Below, in pieces: positions 33,932-45,040 of a DNA stretch of 64,000 bases (the stretch's first letter is position 1; the number at the start of each line of letters is the position of its first letter). Made by a program: the position numbers and the translations under genes. Origin of the DNA: Chondrosia reniformis (Eukaryota > Porifera > Demospongiae > Chondrillida > Chondrillidae); assembly GCA_947172415.1 (NCBI GenBank), contig OX359200.1, positions 4,218,501-4,282,500 of the forward strand, in the 5' to 3' direction. The notes beneath the pieces are model-generated. The model was not told the DNA's origin. It ran no database searches and worked only from the letters and a program-made list of their open reading frames with translations.

Positions 33932-36900
33932 ATGAATATTAATGATGCTTTCCTGGATCAAGTGTCCGATTATATCCCATCGATAGCGGACAAATGGGAC
34001 TTCATCGGTATAAAATTACATGAGAGTGATCTTGTGTGTCAGCTGAGGCAATCGGATGAAGACGATGAGACAAAAATGCTTTTAGTTCTTTCGCGCTGGA
34101 TTGAGTCTGCTCACACAACCACCGATGTACGACAGGCTTTCAAAGAGTTGGTGGATGTTCTAAACTCCCCAGCCGTTAATCTTGGGAGGATTTCCAATGA
34201 TATTGAGGTAATCAACTGTTTTTTTCATAATCCAAATTGATCAATAGCCTTGTATATAACTGATGTTCACATATCAAGACGTGGTATACTACTATGTGGT
34301 ATTTCCAATGTTGACTACATTCGCTATGCTCTATCTGTTATGGTTTCATTCATCATCAATTTTAATTTGTAATCAGGATAGTCCCTTTATCTCAAATTGG
34401 CTGATCTACCAGGGAGTCCTGCAAGTATAATATATATACATAAAATGATAGTTTGTGTATACAATTAGTCAAATAAATAAAATTAGTCAAAATATTGATT
34501 AGACAGACATGATCTTAAATGTTTCTTAAGACGTGAAATGTTGCCAATTTCTTTGATCCATCGTGGTAAGTTATTCCAATCCTTGGCACCTTGAAAGGAA
34601 AATGATCCTCAACCAATCAGTTTTTGGTGCTTCTAAATGGACATCCATCAGTCCCCGAGTCTTGGTGTACCCAAGTGCAGCATTCCTTTTGATTCAGATC
34701 TTGAGATATTTTGGTGCCAGGCCATTAAGACATCTAAATACCAATACCAATATAAACCTTAGCTGTCGCAACTCTAATGATACCCATCGCAGTTGTCTTC
34801 TCAGGGATGCACTTGGTGTCATTCTTGTCTCATCCCATACTTCTGAATCCTTTCTACTTCCTCTGCATACCGAATGGCATTACAACCTTGTGTCTCCTTA
34901 ATGCTGATAGAGCCGAGAAACATTTTCTCCTAATATGATCAACGTGGTTGCACCATGACAAGTCTTTATCAATCACTACGCCTAGACACTTGACTTTGCT
35001 ACTTCTAGGTAGAGTCTGAGCATCATATGTCACATTCACCCCATCTAAATCAACTCTTCTTCTCCTTCTGCTTAATAAGTTTTATTTACATTATATAATC
35101 AAATGTATATGTAGCTAGGCACATAAACAATGTATGTGCTATTATTTGTGTAGCTGAAGGAATTAATCCCTTCAAGATTTCCAACCTCAAACCAAAAAAT
35201 TAGTAAGCAAGAGAAGCTAAAGTTACTACCAGATGAACAAAAGCCTCAGGGGCCAGAGATCTCTGATGGAAGGTCATCTGTTGTCAACACTCATTTGCAA
35301 GGTAATCTGCTGCTCTCCATAATGATTCAAGATCGTAGGTATTCTGTTCAGACTGTACAAGCACAGAAATGATGTCCCCATGCTGACAGCCACCATCAAT
35401 CACTTTACCTTGTAGTACAACTCGAGTATACTTAAGCTTATCATTGTGTCACAGTACTAGTTTTGTATATAGCTGTGCTGTGATTGGCTCATTGTAACCT
35501 GATAGGTTTGAACATCAGTACTTTTGTCAATAACCAGATGTACATATGCATGTCTGTATGTACATGTGGCTGGGAGACTATACATAGATAAATTTACACC
35601 ACCTGTCCATCATGCAATTTTTACCAAGTATTTGACTCTGACATACTTAAAGGCATTGACATGTTCAAAATTGACTTTGAGAATGATTGAAATCTCTTGT
35701 CAGGAAATTGAGTCTTTTGCAGTAGTCAGACGCCTTCAACTTGTGTATAGGTACACCGAACATATAAAGACAGTTCGGTACTCTGGGGAGTAGAATGACC
35801 TGGGAGTGCATGAGTTGACCTTGCCTTACAATGTTTGCCATTTTATATACTAGTTTGAATTCCTTCTAACTCCATTTTTGATGAAATTTTGTCTGATGAC
35901 AAACTTTATAACAGTTCAAATGATATGGCTGTGCATATATATATCATGCTGGTAGACCCTTCTAGAATGATTTCTAAACTATTTTTATTCATTTCTGAAT
36001 CAGGCTTGGCTACTGTATCTAATAAAAGTTCTGAGAATTCAAGCATTTGTTTGCCAATAACATTGCTCAACAGGAAACTTGCCAAAGATCTTCCTGATAT
36101 AGGAACTGTAGCCAAGTTGGGATTTGCTTTCTCTTTCAAGTCTGAAAACCAGGAAAAGATGTATGGGCTCCCAACAGGATTATTTAAACAGGTAGTTATT
36201 GGTTTCCTTGACAGCAGGACACCGACTAGCCAAAAGTGGGTCAATTTTCCAAAACATTCAAATCATTCAACATTGAAGTTGATGGGAAAACACAACAACT
36301 CTACTATCTATCTGACACAGAAAGTGGACTATATTGAGTTGCTGCTGCTAGTCCACGCAAGTACACTCAAGAAAGAGCTCCCAAAGATCTGTTCTGATCT
36401 TAAAGCTGAAATGGAAGAAAGGATCTACCATGCTAATAAGAAAATCTTTGCTGAGGAATTTCTGAAGGATCAACAAGGGGAGCTAGTGATGGATGTTCCA
36501 TGTACCCTCTCAGATTGTCAGACAGATTCCACACAAACAGGACAAGATCCCCATCTTTTGTTCTTTATAACTGCGGAAGCTGGAATGTGCATGAAAACAG
36601 AAAATATGAAAGCACCACTGTCACCAGATGAAACTATTTGGATGACAAGAGAAGCAACAATTCACAAAATGAAGGTTTGTTATGTTGTCTTCATTAGGCA
36701 GGGTTTACACAGAAATTGAATTTATACTAACGTACTGAGTGTTAAACTGTGTAGGCTTAAAAAACAATTATTTAATAGAGGCTATTATGCAATAGGCAAT
36801 GTAAAGATCAACAGTGACTGTCAAAGGTGTTAATGTACATATATACATGTATGCCTTTAATTAAATTCTTCTGCATTTTTTGTAATATTTTGTCCTTGAC

Positions 36901-38101
36901 AAGAGGATGAAGTTGTGATTGAGGAAACAAATATCCCAAAAGAATATGAAGTATACTTCTTATAATGAAAGAGATGTATTAGTAAAACCGAGAGACCCGA
37001 CTGTGCACACCAGAATTTAATATACTCCAGACCTCTCTACAGATAATGATACCTCTACACTACATCATCTGTGATTATGGTAATATTGCCTTTAATACAC
37101 TAGGTGTTAAATAATCATTTCTTTGGCCTTATTTCTCCTGGGACTAAACTTTGATGTGTTTTATGTTCACTTTTGCAGTGCATTAATTATTGACCAAGTG
37201 ATATTTGAATCAACACTGAATAAATGAATCCTCTGTATGCTTTCTATACATGCATTAATACCTTTCACAGTCTCCAACAGGTAAAAGGGTACAGCTGATA
37301 CATATCCTCTATTGTCCTCTATCCTTTAATGCTGTATTACCCAACATCATTGTGGTTTGTGTGTTAATTGCATATTTCAATAATTAGGACAAATACAAAA
37401 AACTTGTTTTGTTTAGTTGCAATAACTACTTTGTTATTTTTATATTTAGTTTGAGATCAGAAAATTGGAAGGTATCCAATACTTGAAATATACAGGTACT
37501 GATATGCTCTTAACTAAATATGCACTTTCGTGTAAATTAATGATATAATAATCTCACTATGGAATTCTCTGGTTACATTACAATTGACCTGATTCAATCA
37601 GGCTTGCTTGCTGTAGGTATTGAGCCACCAAAGCATTCCACACCAAACAACAACAGAGGGAGAGGTGAGCCCTAAGTCTTAAGCTGTTCATGTACTGTAT
37701 AAGTGGCAAGAAATGTGAATTTGCATAAGGTATATCCCTATACATGTATGTAAACTGTGTAGACTTAAAAAACAATTATGCATCTTACATTTTTAGGTTT
37801 CACCAAGGATGTTGGGGATTTTCTACGTACAGATGAATTTCTGGAAAAATTAAGAGAATGTGATATTAGGGGGCTAGTCCCAGATCTACTGAGTAAAGGT
37901 GTGATTGACTTAAATGAGGCCTCTGATATAGGACACAATAAAGGAATGAAGGTGGCAGCTAATAATCTTTATATGATACTACTAAGAGATAAGTGTACAC
38001 TTAAACTTGAAGCATTAATGAACTATCTGTATGCTGACACAACCAAAGGTACTTTCAAGATCCTTGCTGATATGATCTCAGAGTTTCTTAGGACCTTATA
38101 G
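33932..38101 (+). CDS. DEATH - COR-like - CARD adaptor-type protein
   Basis: Seven exons: 33932-34207, 35154-35301, 36004-36674, 36906-36950, 37450-37495, 37617-37664, 37797-38101, giving 512 residues. All junctions are GT-AG with matching phases. Exon 1 (92 codons) is a death-domain-like helical bundle (DKWDFIGIKL, MLLVLSRWIES, AFKELVDVL). Exon 3 contains LPTGLFKQVVIGFLD, TIYLTQKVDYIELLLLV and a late LSPDETIWM, a pattern I associate with the C-terminal half of COR-type regions of ROCO-like proteins; no ROC GTPase was found. Exon 7 reads FLEKLRECDIRGLVPDLLSKG and a helical tail, best a CARD or related death fold. The product could bridge death-domain and CARD partners. The COR label is an inference. 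Exon 3 is open upstream of its acceptor, but that part is intron by phase. Confidence 0.65.
34495..35060 (-). mobile_element. LINE 3' fragment (reverse transcriptase C-terminus)
   Basis: The minus strand gives VKCLGVVIDKDLSWCNHVDH and IRRKCFSALSALRRHK, the post-catalytic region of Jockey/CR1-type LINE proteins, and ends near ISRLKKHLRSCLSN. It inserted into the first intron of the DEATH/CARD gene in the opposite orientation. The 5' part is absent, as in 5'-truncated LINE copies, and the frame is interrupted. Confidence 0.7.
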
Positions 38102-38849
38102 AGATCATTATGAAAACATTGTGTTCACATATACAGAAGTAGCTTGGATTTTTACGTATTAAGTAACTTGTATGGGTGTATCAAAGTAATTTTGAGTACT
38201 TTAATTTGTATAATCCTATACAGTGTGCTATATGGCTCATGCATAATGAACATTTATTAATTTCCATTAAGTACTCTAACAAAAATTCAATGCAAACAAA
38301 ATTAACAGAACACAGAATCTCTGCTGGCCTGGGGCACTTGTTCTTTTTGAGGCTCAGCAGGACTCTTTTCTTCACCAGGGGAAGAGCATTTTAAGTCTGT
38401 AACTGGGGGAGCCACCCGCTTCATCCTTCCCTCTACTTGTCAAAATGCACAGTCAAGGTTGAAACAACATAATAACATTGATACACAAGGTTTTTATTAT
38501 ATGTGTTGGGGTGAAGTGGGGAGCTTGAAATGACATACGTATATGTATGTGTTTGAATAAAGTGAGTTAATCGCACTTGGCCTGTGCAAAGGCTATGATG
38601 ATAAGCAAAAAAGTTGCCAATTTAATAGGACTTTGGTACCCCAGCCAAGATTAGACTTCGGTCACTTGGCTGGTTTGGTGTAATATTTTCCAATGATTAA
38701 TTTTTGCTTATCATGTATGTGTGTTTGTATACAATTTAAATATTAGTTATTCATGATCAAAGCAAAATGTGTGCTGGGAGCCCCTTTATTAAGGCTATTA
38801 TGCAGTTAACCCGGTGTATATAACTGTCACAAAGGGGAGATTGGATGAG

Positions 38850-39095
38850 ATATGAGTATGTAGAAGTGGCATAGCAGCTTAATCATTTACAGCACTTCTA
38901 AGTGGTACATAATCCCAATTATACTTCAGCTATTGTGATATACACCGAAACATATATAAAAGTGATGTGTATGATTACGTTTTAGTATGCCACTTCTACG
39001 TGGTTAGCCTTATCATATGATCACTGTTTTGCTGCAATATAGATGTGTCAGTCACTGTTGTAGGCACTGCCATCTCTATACTTCTAACTTTATTT
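38850..39095. mobile_element. Relic of the foldback element family
   Basis: The arms TAGAAGTGGCATA (about 38858) and TATGCCACTTCTA (about 38987) face each other. The right flank (GGTTAGCCTTATCATATGAT, then CACTG.TTTGCTG) matches the right arm of 10549-10742 and 63050-63163. Confidence 0.55.
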
Positions 39096-40391
39096 TCTGA
39101 ATATTATAACCTTATTTGTCAGAATATAAATACTGTATACAATATTTACTTATTTAATTTTATTGTAAATATGTGCTCTATATATACATTTCAAATATTT
39201 TGATAATTCAAAGAAATATTATAATTGAACTACCCTAATACATATGTCATATACCAGTACATAGAATGGCTATTATTTGGTAGCTGAATTTCTCCACTTA
39301 AGCTTGTAAGCAAAACATTTCCATGCAAATCTTCCACTTTCCTCTAGTTGGTCTGAAGTACAAGCTTGATTATAATGAAATACGTACATATGCGATGTAT
39401 TGAAAATGTGATTACTGGCCTGACATCTTAATTCCTTGAAATCTAGTGACCCATGCAGATATTACAGGAATAATGCATGTATCCTGTAAGACTTTCTGTA
39501 CTTCCAATTATTAAAAAGGTGAGCTTAGTGACAGACAGCCCTTGCTAACTTTGAGTCACTACTGATGGTGTTACTTTTAACAAATGTACCTCCAGCAACA
39601 AACTGAAGAGTAGACCATTGCTGACACATATCCAAATGCTATCTTACTTAAAATCACAAGACTCCTTCAATTAAATAGATTGAGACTTGAGGTGAGAAAG
39701 AAAGGGCGGGCACTAAATAGAATTACACACAATCACACAAACAGGCTGACTCTTCCTTTCTTTGTTCTTGTTGGATCACCATATCATAAATACTTTATAG
39801 AATACAGACGCTATTACTAAGGTGGGTATACGTATATATAGGGATAACTTGTACATTTGGTCAAGCAAAATGACTAAAAGAATATATATGTATATAATTT
39901 AACTGCAGTATATGCTATATGTATATACAGTGACTGTGCATTATGAAAAATCAAATGGAAACTATATTACGTATATGTTTTAACGTATTGCAGAGGAACA
40001 GTACCACTACTCTTAAGTTAAAACCATAAATTTGACTGAATCCACATGCAGATATAGATATATGGCTTCTAGCTAGGCTTAATTATATAGATTTTTATTG
40101 TTCATATAATATTCAATTGTAAATATACCTTGAATACATATATGAGAGTACTAGTATATAATTGTCACAGTTGTTTGGTTAATATAAGGGTATTATGACT
40201 ATATAGGAGATAATCTGCAGAGTCCATGAATCACGCCTTAAGCTTGCAAAAGGCAAATATTCTGAAATTGTTCTATTTTTCAGGAATTTCAGGAACTGTA
40301 GTGAGAGATATACATAAAATGATCAGGTGCAATTGTTGCAATTGTTGTGATTTTTGAACAATCAGAAACACTTCTTCAAACAAAGGATTTA

Positions 40392-40419
40392 GACGTTTCA
40401 AACCTTAGGTCTTCACCAG
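40392..40419 (-). ncRNA. Hammerhead-like core motif
   Basis: The minus strand reads CTGGTGA, A, GACC-TAA-GGTTT, GAAACGTC. The GACC/GGTT helix is kept with a G-U pair, and ACGT plus C gives a short self-complementary helix III. A6 of the core is G, so activity is unlikely. Confidence 0.3.
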
Positions 40420-40797
40420 GAATAAAAAAACATAAAGACCTATGGATTGAATAACTAACTATATACCCCATTGCTACCAGCCACCCAGCAACTCCATGTA
40501 CATTTGTTATGCTTTCATTATTACAATGTGTATTGGTATATAAATCATCCTATATACCACAGATGTATAATCTATTGTAATATGAGCAATTAGGTAATTT
40601 TTCTTTTATTCAAATGTATATTCAATCAATCACCAATTTATATATATTATGTATGAGCATCATCCATATTTCTAACTGTAAATAAGTTTAGTTCCCTATG
40701 TAGTCCTTTTACTGTAGAATAACAGATTATTCATATTAAATTTTATCTTTTGTATTTCCTTCTGTAACGTACCTGTTGTTATAATTATTATGCTACA

Positions 40798-40899
40798 TTT
40801 AATCCAGAGCACATGTTTGCTGATGAAGACCAACGGGTTGAAACGTCCTATTATCAATAATTTTATGTTGCTGTTGCTCAATAAAACCTCTGGATTAAA
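40798..40899 (+). ncRNA. Hammerhead-like core flanked by inverted repeats
   Basis: At 40820-40847 the sequence CTGATGA, A, GACC-AACG-GGTT, GAAACGTC has an unaltered core and a 4-bp helix II. Compared with 7124-7152 the helix keeps pairing (GGTC there, GGTT here). Perfect 12-bp inverted repeats (TTTAATCCAGAG and its complement) lie at 40798-40809 and 40888-40899. Helix I is not clear. The unit looks like the end of a Penelope-like or retrozyme element. Confidence 0.4.
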
Positions 40900-40957
40900 T
40901 CATGATTGCAACAAACAACCCTTATCACTTCATTATGCTACATATATATATAAATAC

Positions 40958-43900
40958 CTGGAGGGGTTTGAATTCCACAAAATATTTCTGTACAACTGAC
41001 AGAACCATTCATGTCACATATGCTACAAATATGTTGAGCAAGTATAATGACATGCACAAACATGCATACATTTAGTAAACAAAACTCAAAAAAGTTAAAC
41101 ATCAACTCATGTATAATCATACACTCTTCATGAGCTGAAGAACTCTATATTAGTCACTTTAACTTACTCCCTATATATACGTATATATAGCTAATTAATG
41201 GTTTTTATGACATGTATATAGTAAATACGTATATCCTGAAAATTGATCGAGTATTTTGTGCTTTCTATTCCAACTTACCAAGTGTTACAACCATCGACTG
41301 CAGGAAATTCATTCCCATGTTTATATTCCTGTCCATTGTAGTTACAGAGACAGCTCCCACAACAGCTGTCAGGTGCAGGAGGAACGCTTGCAGCACCAGG
41401 AGCACAGGACAAGCATGATACAGCCTATATAAGATTTACAAGAGACAGTCAGTCATTGATTAAATTGTAACACATTCACCTAAGTGTAAGCAATTAATAT
41501 TATGAATGTATGGTCTGTGCTTTATAATGAAAGACTCACAGAACAGTTCAGTGGCACTGCAGTAGTACACACATGTCCACATCCATTGGAACAGCACTTT
41601 TCACCCTCAGTACAATTATCATCACTGCTGCACAATTCAGCACAAAGGCCACCTTGACCAGGTCTCACTGGTGGACATACCACTGCATAGAGAGTAAATA
41701 TGAAGGAATAAGGAGTACTAGTTGCAATTATTTTGAGAATAAATTCTTATCGAGTGTCAGCAACATGAATTTACAGGAGGTAGATTGGCAGGCCTTTTGA
41801 CATTTCTCCAGAGATATAAAGTTGTTTGCATTGCCTCTGCAGCCTCCATATATGAATTGTTCACACTGCTTGCTGGTGGTATTGTAAAAATATCTTGGGA
41901 AGTAAGCTCTACAGGGTCCAGAATCTGGTTCCAGTGAACATACTAATAGTATACAAAATTGATACTTTATATACATATAAAGGTATGTTGAAAAAAAAAT
42001 GCAGACACATATACACACGTAAACACTTCTATGGACAAAATAGTCTACCATGCAAGACATCACTCTAATTTATATACTATCAGTATAAGATTGAACAAAT
42101 AATAACAATTATAAAATAATTTGTAGTAGTATATATACGTATATACGTATGTAGGTCTTATTCATATGAAGCATTACAAAATACATTACAAATATACTAG
42201 GAAATTAATAACTTACTAGATGTTGTTGGACAAGCTATTTCAGTACAAGCTACATGACCATCTAAACCACAAGTACTAGGAAAAGAGATCAGTCAAAAGT
42301 GTTTTCGAAGTTATACTGTAAAGGCCTACACTTACCATGTATTACAACCATCATCAGCAGGAAAGGTATCTCCAGGTTTGTATACCTCTCCACTGTAGCT
42401 ACAGTGACAGCTACCACAGCAGCTGTCAGGTGGAGGAGGAATGACTACAGCACCAGGACCACAGGCTAAGCATGAAACTGCCTATATATGTACAAAATTT
42501 AAGGTTAAATAACTTAATTGTAAGTCATTCATATCACAAAGCAGCAATTTTTGAACTTTTTAGTGAATTTGGTACCAGTGTTCTATATCTGTGCGTATGT
42601 ATGTAAATAGGCATTCTGCCATACCTATATAGTCCTTGGCAACTTCAATTATTGATATTAATGTGTATATAATCAAAGGTAGCCTGTGATAACACTCAAG
42701 GAATATGCATGGAGGGGTGAATGTTGACATGGCAATTAAGTCTAGTTGTGTGTAAATGCACATGTGTACATGTATGGTACAGTATATATTTTTATGAGCT
42801 TACAGCACAATTGAGTTTAACTGTAGTGGTACATTCATGTCCACATCCATTGGAACAGCATTTTTCACCATCATCACACTCATCATCGCCACTACATCTC
42901 TCAGCACAAGAACCAACCATTCCAGGTCTTACAGGTGGACAGACAACTATATCCATGTATTATATACATTAAAGAGAACATCTACCTACGTATATATTTA
43001 CAAATACATTTAAGTTCTACATGTATCAGCTAGCTAAGATATAAGTAATTTTGAATATATTTACTATTATACAGTATCTATTATCATACAGTACATAATC
43101 ATTTTAACTCTCTATGAACCTTGCTATACATCCAGACTTACATGGTTTTTCTTTTACAGCAACCCTGCACTGATGTCCACATCCATTAGAACAGCACTTT
43201 TCTCCATCATCGCAATCCTTATCACTGCTACATAGTTCAGCACATAAACCTGGTCTTCTTGGGTCAACAGGAGGACAAACCACTAATAAAGTAGATAATG
43301 TATGACATTTGTATATGCACGAGAGAAAATCTTCCCAACACATTTACATATTCAGTACAACTATTCATACGTACATGTATATTCATCTTAACATGGTAAA
43401 CTATATATAAAAGAATAATATAATACACTATTTTACTACAAGCTAAAGGATACTGGAGTCTTGTTCCATGGGGTCAGACTGCTGTTTTGGGGAATTTTAC
43501 CCTTCATTAGTGTCCCTTGGAGTCATTGTCTATTCTTGATCTTTTGTGAATTATTGGCTCTCTATGTCGAATATAAGGGTCTTATATACACCCTTTTGGT
43601 GCCATAACAGGACACATGTATATATAGGCCATGGTGTAGTACACTGGTACAGCAGTATATAATATTTTGGGGGTGGGGTAATACAGACAGCCTTTATAAG
43701 TACACTAGCTATATACTTTTAGAGCCTGTTGGATAGGAAAGTTTTACAGCTTTAAGTATTTTATCCTTGTTTTATTAATCTATTACATAACTAAAAACAT
43801 TTACCCTGCAGAAAACTAATACCTGACTAGCTGTTAAATAAAGACCCCATAGGATGGGGTATTAAGAATATTACTATCTAAATGGGAGAAATTCAGTACT

Positions 43901-45040
43901 GGATGAATGTTATCACTGACAGTTATTATATATAGAATAATAAATGTCAAACTGACCTAGTAAATGACTACATGCAATATCTAGAAGTAAAGGAATGCTT
44001 GGAAACCATTTAATGCTGTGTAGCAGATCTTCACATCTATGGTTTCTCAGCTTTTCATTTTAATTTGGCAAGCCATCTATTGCACCATATGTATGTAATC
44101 TGTTTTTAATTTCCCTTCAGTAGATTAGGAGCCATAAGGTGATACACATGTATGTTTTGCCATAATATACTTAAGAGCACATTGGATATCGAAGCTAATA
44201 TTGTTAGAACTTGTCATGATAATATAATTCCATGCCCCATATATACAGTATACATTGTATGGACTAAATAAGCACAGCCTGTTAAATTACAGAGATTTGG
44301 TAACTAACTTGTTGGGCAGGCCTTTTTTATGCTCACACATCTGTTAGTCTTATAATCCAATAGGGTACCCTTGGGACATCCGCATCCACTGAGGCATTCG
44401 GCTGTACACTCTGGTTTAGGATTGTAACATGTTGCTTTACAAGGCAGGCACTTATTTACTCCATCATAGAATCTTTGACCTTCACTGGGACAACCTATAT
44501 GTGTACATATGTGTACCTTGCTGAACATATAGCGATTATAAAGTTAACACAACATGATTAAATCTCAGGTTTCATAGTGCATGAAATTTATGTCAAACTC
44601 TTTGAACTGCCATGTTTCAAAAGGTATGAAAGTATATATATATATATATGTATAAACTTGGAAAGGGGGCTGTTAAAAATTTGAAACTTGTGAAATTGAT
44701 CTATTAGTGCATACTTGAGCACCCTTTGAAACCTGGCTGTTCAAGAAGTTTCAAATATAGGTTTTAAGCCATATTAAACCTGAGATTTGATCCTTGCACT
44801 AGTAAAATTGAGTAACATTAATTTTTGATGAACACATTACATGTGGATAAATGTGCAAGTAAAAAATAAATATCACACCTTCATGACATCTCCCATAACA
44901 TGCCAAGTGTGTTATGAAATTGTTGTCATTTCCTCCACATCCACCATAAGTAAACCTCTCACAAAGTCCACTAGTTGAGTTGAAGAAAAATCTTGGGAGT
45001 AAACCCTTACATGGACCAGTCTCTGGTTCTAAGTTGCAAT
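40958..45040 (-). other. Mosaic gene 2 exons 20-29
   Basis: 45040-44879 Kunitz ([13 protein letters not shown], Lys P1); 44494-44309 TIL; 43282-43142 WAP; 42946-42804 WAP; 42481-42336 and 42275-42217 VWC-like; 41942-41775 Kunitz ([13 protein letters not shown], Arg P1); 41682-41540 WAP; 41424-41279 and 41022-40958 VWC-like. This is a rearranged third block with two WAP exons side by side. The intron between TIL and the first WAP (44308-43283) carries the hammerhead-like copy. The last exon ends P|GTATTT in phase 1, as before a Kunitz exon elsewhere. Confidence 0.78.

Larger units (their letters stand above)
38102..40957. other. Intergenic region with repeats
   Basis: It contains a repeat near 38606-38700 (related to 33701-33780), a foldback relic at 38850-39095 and two hammerhead-like cores at 40392 and 40820. 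Mosaic gene 2 should continue into this area, because its last readable exon ends in a donor, but no matching Kunitz-type exon was found. Confidence 0.45.

Noticed and set aside
35889-36003. N-terminal extension of the exon 3 frame with its own ATG
   Set aside because: A good acceptor at 36003 with matching phase makes this part intronic.
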